Assembly (NCBI RefSeq): GCF_018374135.1
Contig: NZ_JAHAFS010000022.1
Location: 1-17,610 of the forward strand
DNA from: Campylobacter gracilis
Lineage (GTDB): Bacteria; Campylobacterota; Campylobacteria; Campylobacterales; Campylobacteraceae
Length of the DNA: 17,610 nt
Reading direction: 5' to 3'
In this document: positions 12,128 through 17,610 of the stretch, piece after piece
Numbering within the stretch: the first letter of the stretch is position 1
Layout of the letters: each line of letters begins with the position of its first letter
The notes under the pieces: model-generated
Database searches by the model: none
Told to the model about the DNA's origin: nothing
The model's input: the letters and a program-made list of their open reading frames with translations, nothing else
Made by a program: the position numbers and the translations under genes

Positions 12128-14130
12128 TCGCCGCTCTCCGCAAGTGCTTCGGGCTCGCTCTTGCCGGGCGAATTTACGCCGGGCGTCGCCAGGCTCGCAA
12201 GCGCTTCAAACTCGCTCTCGTCGATTATCCGTACGCCTAGAGAGCGAGCTTTTTGCAGCTTGGAGCCCGCGTCCGCGCCCACAAGCACGAAGTCGGTCTT
12301 GGCAGATACCGAGCCCTGCACCTTCGCGCCCATCGCCAAAAGCCTGGCCTTAAACTCGTCGCGCGGACGGCTGAGCGTGCCGGTGATGACGACGCTGCAG
12401 TCCGTGAAGGCGCTTTTGACGGTCTGCATATGGGGCGCGCGCGGCGTGATGATTTTGCTTAAATTTAGAATTTTTTCGCGATTTATCTTGCAAAACTCCG
12501 CTAGGCTCCTTGCCATCGCCTCTCCAAAGCCCTCCAGGCGCAGAATTCCATCCTCGCTCGCATCCAGCCAATCCTGCCCGAACGCCGCGGCGATCTTGCG
12601 CGCGGCCACCTCGCCGATGTGTTCGATCCCGAGTGAGGCGATGAAGCGCTCAAGCGGCGCGTTTTTGCTCGCATTTATCGCGCCCAAAAGATTTGAAATT
12701 TTTTTATCCGCAAAGCCCTCAAGATCCGCCAAATCCTGCGCGCTGAGGGCGTAAATGTCGCTGATCTTTGAAATTTTGCCGCTTTCAAAAAGCTGCGTGA
12801 TCGTCGCGTCGCTTAGCCCTTCGATATTCATGCATTTTTTGGAGCAGAAATAGATCAGCGAGCCTATCACGCGCGCCTTGCAATCGAGGTTTTGACACTT
12901 TATGAGCGCGCCTTCGTCAAGTAGCTTCTCACCGCAAACCGGGCAGCGATCGGGGCGCAAAATTTCGCTCTGCGTGCCGTCTCTGCGCTGTTTGTAAACG
13001 CTCGTGATCTTCGGGATCACGTCGCCGCTGCGGATGATGCCTACGAAATCGTTTTTCATCAGCCCCAGCCGCGCGATCTCGTCGAAATTATGAAGCGTCG
13101 CGTTTGAAACGTTCGCGCCGTCGATATTTACGCTATCTACGACGGCTACGGGGGTGACCGCGCCGGTGCGGCCGACCTGCAGATTGATCTCGCGCAGCCG
13201 CGTTACCTTTTCGACCGCGGGGAATTTATACGCGACCATAAAGCGCGGAAATTTCACCGTATAGCCCATCTGCGCGCACTTTGAAAGCTCGTTTACGCGG
13301 ATTACCATGCCGTCTAGCATCAGGTCTTTGCTCGCGCGCATGCTATGCAGCGCCTCGTACGCAGCCCTGATCTCGCTTGCGCCCGAGCAGATGCGGCAAA
13401 ACTCATCGCGCAAAAAGCCGAGACTGCGCACAAACTCCATTATCTGCGAGTGCAGCGCAAAACTTAAGGAATGCTCGCCCACTCCCCACGGGATAAATTT
13501 TAGCTTCCGCTTCGCTACGATCGCGCTATCCAGCTGGCGCAGGCTTCCCGCGGCGGCGTTGCGCGGGTTTGAAAACAGGCTCTCGCCGTTTGCGGCGCGC
13601 TCGTCGTTTAGCGCGTCAAAATCGCTCTTTGCGATCAGCGTCTCGCCGCGGATCTCGATCCTTCCCGCGTAGGGGATCTGTAGCGGCACCGATTTGATCG
13701 CTCTTGCGTTTTGCGTCACGTCCTCGCCTATAAGCCCGTCGCCGCGCGTCGCCGCGCTTATTAGCACGCCGCCTTCGTAGGTCAAATTTAAGCTCGCGCC
13801 GTCAAATTTCGGCTCGACGTAAAACTGCGCGCCGCTCTTCTCGCCGCGAGCTAGCCACGCCAAAAGATCCGCGTCGTCGAAAATATCCTCCATCGACCAC
13901 ATCTGCGCGCCGTGAGCGAGTTTGGAAAAGCCCTCGCTGATCGCGCCTCCGATGCGCCTTGTGGGCGAGTAGGGCAGCGCGAGCGCGGGGTTTTGCTCCT
14001 CGAATTTCTCCGCTTGCGAATAAAGCTCGTCGTACTCCTCGTCGCTTGCGATCGGCCGATCGTCGGTGTAATATGCCCGCGCCCACGCATTTAGCGTATC
14101 TACCGCGGATCTGTATTCATCGTAATTCAT
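12124..14130 (-). CDS. ligA: NAD-dependent DNA ligase LigA
   Basis: LigA seals nicks during replication and repair with NAD+ as adenylate donor. All domains are present in 668 residues, the normal length. The Ia domain is at the N-terminus (YTDDRPIASDEEYDELY at 21-37). The adenylation domain has YVEPKFDGASLNL (104-116) with the adenylated Lys at 108, SNPRNAAAGSLRQL (187-200) and GRTGAVTPVA (320-329). The zinc finger uses Cys396, 399, 412 and 417. Helix-hairpin-helix repeats cover about 430-545, and the BRCT domain about 573-646 (VVITGTLSRPRDEF). A short loose tail follows. It is the first gene of the overlapping ligA-ORF-tlyA-lipocalin-ribF chain. The ribosome site before the ATG is weak. Confidence 0.97.
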   Translation of the reverse strand: MNYDEYRSAVDTLNAWARAYYTDDRPIASDEEYDELYSQAEKFEEQNPALALPYSPTRRIGGAISEGFSKLAHGAQMWSMEDIFDDADLLAWLARGEKSGAQFYVEPKFDGASLNLTYEGGVLISAATRGDGLIGEDVTQNARAIKSVPLQIPYAGRIEIRGETLIAKSDFDALNDERAANGESLFSNPRNAAAGSLRQLDSAIVAKRKLKFIPWGVGEHSLSFALHSQIMEFVRSLGFLRDEFCRICSGASEIRAAYEALHSMRASKDLMLDGMVIRVNELSKCAQMGYTVKFPRFMVAYKFPAVEKVTRLREINLQVGRTGAVTPVAVVDSVNIDGANVSNATLHNFDEIARLGLMKNDFVGIIRSGDVIPKITSVYKQRRDGTQSEILRPDRCPVCGEKLLDEGALIKCQNLDCKARVIGSLIYFCSKKCMNIEGLSDATITQLFESGKISKISDIYALSAQDLADLEGFADKKISNLLGAINASKNAPLERFIASLGIEHIGEVAARKIAAAFGQDWLDASEDGILRLEGFGEAMARSLAEFCKINREKILNLSKIITPRAPHMQTVKSAFTDCSVVITGTLSRPRDEFKARLLAMGAKVQGSVSAKTDFVLVGADAGSKLQKARSLGVRIIDESEFEALASLATPGVNSPGKSEPEALAESGE

Positions 14131-14152
14131 CTTGCGCTCGCATCTTTAAATT

Positions 14153-14206
14153 TTAAAATTCCACGCTCCGTTAAAATTTTACGTCGCGTTAGAATTTTAC
14201 GCTCCG
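14153..14206. repeat. 18-bp tandem repeat, three exact-length units
   Basis: TTAAAATTCCACGCTCCG (14153-14170), TTAAAATTTTACGTCGCG (14171-14188) and TTAGAATTTTACGCTCCG (14189-14206) follow each other without a gap. The consensus is TTARAATTYYACGYYSCG, and each unit has one RAATTY. It lies in the 123-base spacer between kdsB and ligA, immediately upstream of the ligA start region. Confidence 0.88.
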
Positions 14207-14253
14207 CGGCAGGTCTCTGCGTCCCAAACACTGCGGCGCATAACGGGTAAATT

Positions 14254-14976
14254 TTAATTTCCATTGCCGAACTCCTTTAGCGCGCGCTCGTAATCAGCCG
14301 GCGTGTCGATGCCGATGCTTTTGGTTTCGATACCTAGCATCGCGATCTTCTCGCCCGCGCTTATGGCGCGAAGCTGCTCGAGTTTTTCGGTATCTTCCAG
14401 CGCTGAGGCGGGCAGGGCGCAAAACCGCTTTAAATTTCGCACGCTGTATGCGTAGATGCCGATGTGTCCGAGGTAGCACTCGCATGCCGCGCGCGGGTAG
14501 GGGATGAGCGAGCGCGAAAAATAGATCGCAAAGCCCGCGTTATCGAGCACTAGCTTGACTAAATTCGGATCCTCCGCCGCCTGAGGGCTTATATATTTGT
14601 AGCAGCTCGCCATAAATGCGTCATTTTGCGCGATCATGGCGTTGGCGAAATCTTTAAATTTAATCAAATTTTCGCTCTCAAAGAATGGCTCGTCGGCTTG
14701 GATATTGATGATGATCTCGTTCTCCGCAAGCGCTGCGTTTGCGACCGCTTCATTGATCCGATCGGTGCCGCTTTGATGCTCGCGCGCAGTAAGAACGGCG
14801 TCAAAGCCGTAATCTTGCGCGATCTTTAAAATTTGCGGCTCATCTACGGCGATTAGCACGCGGTCTGCCTTGGCGGCATTTTGAGCCGTTTTGATAAACA
14901 TCGGCACGCCGCCGAACTCACATAAAATTTTATTTTTAAAGCGCGTCGAAGCAAGGCGCGCGGGGATTACTATCAT
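14254..14976 (-). CDS. kdsB: 3-deoxy-manno-octulosonate cytidylyltransferase (CMP-KDO synthetase)
   Basis: KdsB activates KDO with CTP to give CMP-KDO, the donor for the lipopolysaccharide inner core; it acts in the cytoplasm. The N-terminus MIVIPARLASTRFKNKILCEFGG (1-23) is the nucleotide-binding signature. AREHQSGTDRINEA (about 60-73), NIQADEPFF (91-99) and a C-terminal IGIDTPADYERA are typical. I choose the ATG at 14976 (240 aa), because it overlaps the thrC stop as ATGA and aligns with other KdsB starts; a GTG four codons upstream is the alternative. It forms a coupled pair with thrC. Nothing looks unusual in the protein. Confidence 0.95.
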   Translation of the reverse strand: MIVIPARLASTRFKNKILCEFGGVPMFIKTAQNAAKADRVLIAVDEPQILKIAQDYGFDAVLTAREHQSGTDRINEAVANAALAENEIIINIQADEPFFESENLIKFKDFANAMIAQNDAFMASCYKYISPQAAEDPNLVKLVLDNAGFAIYFSRSLIPYPRAACECYLGHIGIYAYSVRNLKRFCALPASALEDTEKLEQLRAISAGEKIAMLGIETKSIGIDTPADYERALKEFGNGN

Positions 14977-16526
14977 TTTTTTATCCACTCCATTATGGCG
15001 TTTTTGATCTCGCTTTGCTCCACGACGCTGGAGTGTACCTGCGGCGCGCTAAAAAGGCGCGAGATCTGCGGCGGAATGTCGCTGCGGAATTCCTTTGAAA
15101 GCGCGATCATATCGGCCCTTTCGTCCTCGCAAGCCCTGCCTTTGATCGCGCCGATCATCGACGGCGTAAATTTAATCCATTTCGCGGTCGAGATGACGAG
15201 ATTTAGGCGGCTTTCGTCAAGCAGCTTAAAGCAGGTCGCCGTGTGCGGGTCTACGAGCACGCCGCGGCTGCTTTCTTGCTTGATAAACTTAGCACACTGC
15301 GCATCGTCGCAAAAATCCGCCTCGAAGACCTCGCGCAGCTTCGCAAGCTCGCTTGCGCTAAGCTTATAAAATTTATCTCGCGCCAGGCTTTGCATCAGCT
15401 CGCTCGTGCGCGCATCGCCGAACATATCGCTAAGCAGCCGCTCGACGTTGGAGCTAACTAAAATATCCATCGCAGGGCTGATCGTGCGGATGAGCTCGCG
15501 CTTTCGCAGATCGTAGATGCCGCGCGTAAAAAGCTCGGTTAGGATATTGTTCGCGTTTGAAGCGATCTTGATTTTGCCGATCTTTGCGCCCATTTTTTTG
15601 GCGAAATACGCTCCCAGCGCGTTGCCGAAATTTCCGCTAGGCACTATGACGTCGAAGGTGTTAAATTTAGCGCTCGGTTTTACGCTATGCGCGCTGTTTG
15701 CGCCCGCTGCGGCGTCTAAATTTTGACTGCACGCCTGGCACTGATCGCTTTGGTTTAAATTTTGTTCGGGGCTCAATACGCCGTGCTTTGAGAAATAGAT
15801 ACTAGCATAGATGTAGTAGATGATCTGAAATAAAATCCTGCCGAAATTTACCGAGTTTGCGGCGCTTAGATTTAAATTTGCCCGCGCGAGCTCGTTTTTA
15901 AAATCGTCGTCAGCCAGCAGCGATTTTAGCGCGCGCTGCGTATCGTCGAAGTTGCCGCATACGCCTAAAATTTTAAGATTTGCCGCGCTTTGTTTGACCA
16001 TCTGCTGGCGCTGTATCTCGCTCGTGCCGCCCTGTGGGTAGAGGCAGACCGCTTTGATGTTTTCGTCATCCGCAAAAGCCTCCAGCGTCGCAGGCCCCGT
16101 GTCGCCACTCGTAGCGCACATTATCAAAAATTTTTCATTTCTAGCTTTTGCGATGCTTTTTAAAAGCACGCCGAAGGGCTGCAGCGCCATATCCTTAAAC
16201 GCAAGCGTCGGGCCGTGGTAAAGCTCCAAAATATAGGCATTTTCGCTTAGCTTTTTGATCTGGACGGGGCAGGCGGGATTTTCAAATTTATCGTAGCGCT
16301 TTAGCGCACTCTCAAAGACCTCGCTGCTTACGTCAAAATCGAAACTCTCGATGATTTTAAGCGCGATCTGTTTGTAGCTCAGATCCTCGCACTGCTTAAA
16401 AAAATCCTCGCTCAAAAGCGGCAGCCGCTCGGGGCTGAAAAGACCGCCGCCGCTCGCGCTCGGATTTAGCAGCGCGTAGCTAAGATCGGCTTTTTGCGAA
16501 AAATCTCTCGTAGAAACCAGTTTCAT
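14973..16526 (-). CDS. thrC: Threonine synthase, PLP-dependent
   Basis: ThrC converts O-phosphohomoserine to threonine with pyridoxal phosphate. The PLP lysine is Lys111 in ELYHGPTLAFKDMALQ (101-116). CATSGDTGPATLEAF (137-151), LYPQGGTSEIQRQQM (162-176), NSVNFGRILFQ (224-234), PSGNFGNALGAYFAKKMG (296-313) and DPHTATCF (426-433) are all family marks. At 517 residues it is somewhat longer than usual. The surplus is an insert at about 249-288, rich in Gln, Asn, Ser and Ala, between NSVNFGR..YYIYASIYFSK and FDVIVPSGNFG. AAGGAAAAAG precedes the ATG. It is followed by kdsB with a 4-base overlap, although the two pathways are unrelated. Confidence 0.95.
   Translation of the reverse strand: MKLVSTRDFSQKADLSYALLNPSASGGGLFSPERLPLLSEDFFKQCEDLSYKQIALKIIESFDFDVSSEVFESALKRYDKFENPACPVQIKKLSENAYILELYHGPTLAFKDMALQPFGVLLKSIAKARNEKFLIMCATSGDTGPATLEAFADDENIKAVCLYPQGGTSEIQRQQMVKQSAANLKILGVCGNFDDTQRALKSLLADDDFKNELARANLNLSAANSVNFGRILFQIIYYIYASIYFSKHGVLSPEQNLNQSDQCQACSQNLDAAAGANSAHSVKPSAKFNTFDVIVPSGNFGNALGAYFAKKMGAKIGKIKIASNANNILTELFTRGIYDLRKRELIRTISPAMDILVSSNVERLLSDMFGDARTSELMQSLARDKFYKLSASELAKLREVFEADFCDDAQCAKFIKQESSRGVLVDPHTATCFKLLDESRLNLVISTAKWIKFTPSMIGAIKGRACEDERADMIALSKEFRSDIPPQISRLFSAPQVHSSVVEQSEIKNAIMEWIKK
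15663..15782 (-). other. Low-complexity in-frame insert in thrC
   Basis: Residues about 249-288 (VLSPEQNLNQSDQCQACSQN and the Ala-rich part after it) have no counterpart in the threonine synthase core as I know it. Three AAATTT words lie in it (15663, 15718, 15757), the last two as TAAATTTTG. It sits in a loop position between two conserved blocks. The borders are approximate. Confidence 0.55.
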
Positions 16527-16639
16527 CTTTTTCCTTTTTAAAATTTACGCCCGCCTAGGCGCTTTAAATTTGATCGTTTGGACTTTTTGCGCGGACTCGC
16601 GGCATTGCGGTTTTAAGCCTCCCGCCTCCGCACTCGCGC

Positions 16640-17497
16640 CTAAATTTCTTCCTTTATCAAACTTCCTATGCCGCCGTCCGTGAAAAGCTCAAGCAGGATC
16701 GAGTGCGGAATTTTGCCGTTGATGATATGCGCGGCATTTGCGCCGTTTCGCACGCACTGCAGGCACGCATCGACCTTTGGGATCATGCCGCCTGCGATCG
16801 TGCCGTCCTTTTTAAGCTTCGAAATGAGTGCGGCATCGAGTTTGCTGATTAAATTTCCATCTTTATCAAGCACGCCGTCAATGTCGCTTAAAAATATCGC
16901 CTTGCTCGCTTTTAGCGCGGCTGCGATCCTGCTGGCGCAGAGATCGGCGTTGATATTAAAGCTCACGTTTTCGTCCGTCTCACCGCCCGCAAGCGGGGCG
17001 ATTACCGGCAGATAGTCCTTTTGCAGCAGGTCGTTTATCAGCTTGGTGTTTACCTCGGTGATCTCGCCTACGAAGCCGTATTTTTTCTCATCGAGAAATT
17101 TTGCCTTCAAAAGCCCGCCGTCCTTGCCGCTGATACCGATCGCGGGCGCGCCGTTTTGGTTCAAAAGTGCCGTAATCTCTTTATTCACCGCGCCGCTTAG
17201 CACCATCTCGGTAATTTCGATCGCGTCTTTACTCGTTACGCGAAGACCGTCCTTAAACTCGCTCTGCACGCCGATCTTATCCAGGGTCTGATTGATCTTT
17301 TTGCCGCCGCCGTGCACGACGATGATCTTGATGCCGACCATATGCAAAAGCACGATGTCGCGGGCAAAATCAAGCTTGAGCGCATCGTCGGTTTGCGCCG
17401 CGCCGCCGTATTTAACGACGAAAATTTTATCTCTAAATTTACGGATATAGGGCAGCGCAGAGATGATGACTTCGGCGGTTTTGCTCTTTTTTATCAT
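16640..17497 (-). CDS. argB: Acetylglutamate kinase ArgB
   Basis: ArgB phosphorylates N-acetylglutamate in the second step of arginine synthesis. The 285-residue protein shows FVVKYGGAAQ (26-35, phosphate-binding Lys29), VVHGGGKKIN (60-69), FKDGLRVT (81-88), ISGKDGG (122-128), NINADLCASRIAAAL (181-195), FLSDIDGVL (202-210) and GGMIPKVDAC (236-245). The length and extended N-terminus fit the hexameric, arginine-inhibited type, but feedback control is inference. AAAGGAATTTT precedes the ATG at 17497. It is separated from thrC by 113 bases with no gene, so the two may not share a transcript. Confidence 0.96.
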   Translation of the reverse strand: MIKKSKTAEVIISALPYIRKFRDKIFVVKYGGAAQTDDALKLDFARDIVLLHMVGIKIIVVHGGGKKINQTLDKIGVQSEFKDGLRVTSKDAIEITEMVLSGAVNKEITALLNQNGAPAIGISGKDGGLLKAKFLDEKKYGFVGEITEVNTKLINDLLQKDYLPVIAPLAGGETDENVSFNINADLCASRIAAALKASKAIFLSDIDGVLDKDGNLISKLDAALISKLKKDGTIAGGMIPKVDACLQCVRNGANAAHIINGKIPHSILLELFTDGGIGSLIKEEI

Positions 17498-17515
17498 AAA
17501 ATTCCTTTAAAAACC

Positions 17516-17610
17516 TTATTTTATCATAGTTTGGTTTATGTAGTTTTGAATTTTGCGGATAAAGTTTTCGCTTAGCTTCAAATTTAACAAAATCACTGAA
17601 ATTTCTGCGC
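17516..17610 (-). CDS. Possible C-terminal end of a gene upstream of argB
   Basis: One minus-strand frame is open from the window edge and ends with TAA at 17516-17518. It reads EISVILLNLKLSENFIRKIQ then NYINQTMIK, an ordinary-looking protein end. The stop lies 18 bases before the argB ATG, a normal operon spacing with the argB ribosome site in between. Thirty residues do not allow identification, and AT-rich non-coding DNA could give the same by chance. Confidence 0.38.
   Translation of the reverse strand, partial: AEISVILLNLKLSENFIRKIQNYINQTMIK

Noticed and set aside
16552..16561. Perfect 10-base palindrome CGCCTAGGCG upstream of thrC
   Set aside because: A single short palindrome in a spacer, with no second copy in the window and no nearby regulator to bind it.
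1..17610. tRNA, rRNA, insertion sequence or phage integration sites
   Set aside because: I saw no cloverleaf, rRNA segment, transposase or matching terminal repeats; the AT-rich cassette has no visible direct repeats at its borders.

Overview
The window looks like chromosomal DNA of a Campylobacter-type epsilonproteobacterium with a fairly high G+C content, perhaps C. gracilis or a relative. This rests on Campylobacter-like proteins throughout (CmoA, KdsB, ThrC, ArgB, LigA, an Rrf2 regulator), on the ligA/tlyA/ribF/cmoA neighbourhood, which I recall from C. jejuni, and on the abundance of AAAATTTTA-like words between genes. Species assignment is inference. Apart from rpsO and one accessory cassette, all confident genes are on the minus strand.

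Layout. 1-396: a possible gene end, a hairpin and repeats. 397-1590: periplasmic binding protein of a TRAP transporter, with no membrane subunits in the window. 1591-2664: about 1 kb without genes; its right part is packed with RAATTY words. 2665-4359: an overlapping cluster of an Rrf2 regulator, a DHH/DHHA1 phosphoesterase and a small helical protein. 4464-4736: rpsO, with a promoter in front and a strong terminator behind. 4886-6907: a clearly AT-rich cassette in which an XRE-type regulator faces a tight five-gene operon of small membrane or exported proteins that I do not recognise. 6946-7650: cmoA. 7651-8483: a second gene-less stretch. 8484-14130: a chain of overlapping genes read leftward, ligA - unknown ORF - tlyA - lipocalin lipoprotein - ribF. 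14254-16526: thrC-kdsB. 16640-17497: argB, preceded by a possible gene end at the window edge.

Two things stand out. The first is the AT-rich cassette, the best candidate for an undescribed system. The second is a family of short words, consensus about TTARAATTYYRCG, each holding an RAATTY site. They fill the gene-less stretches, form an exact 18-bp tandem triplet before ligA, and appear inside otherwise conserved housekeeping genes as in-frame, low-complexity additions. Examples are a 15-bp x 6 repeat in a roughly 108-residue N-terminal extension of RibF, a 24-bp duplication in a C-terminal RibF insert, a roughly 150-residue insert in TlyA, a roughly 40-residue insert in ThrC, and perhaps the whole 189-residue ORF between ligA and tlyA. 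RAATTY is the motif methylated by CtsM in C. jejuni, where methylation marks DNA fit for natural transformation. A link between these arrays and DNA uptake is therefore a testable idea, but only an idea.

Functionally the conserved genes cover DNA ligation (LigA), rRNA and tRNA modification (TlyA, CmoA), flavin cofactors (RibF), lipopolysaccharide core sugar activation (KdsB), threonine and arginine synthesis (ThrC, ArgB), ribosome assembly (S15) and, probably, turnover of short RNA or cyclic nucleotides (DHH protein).
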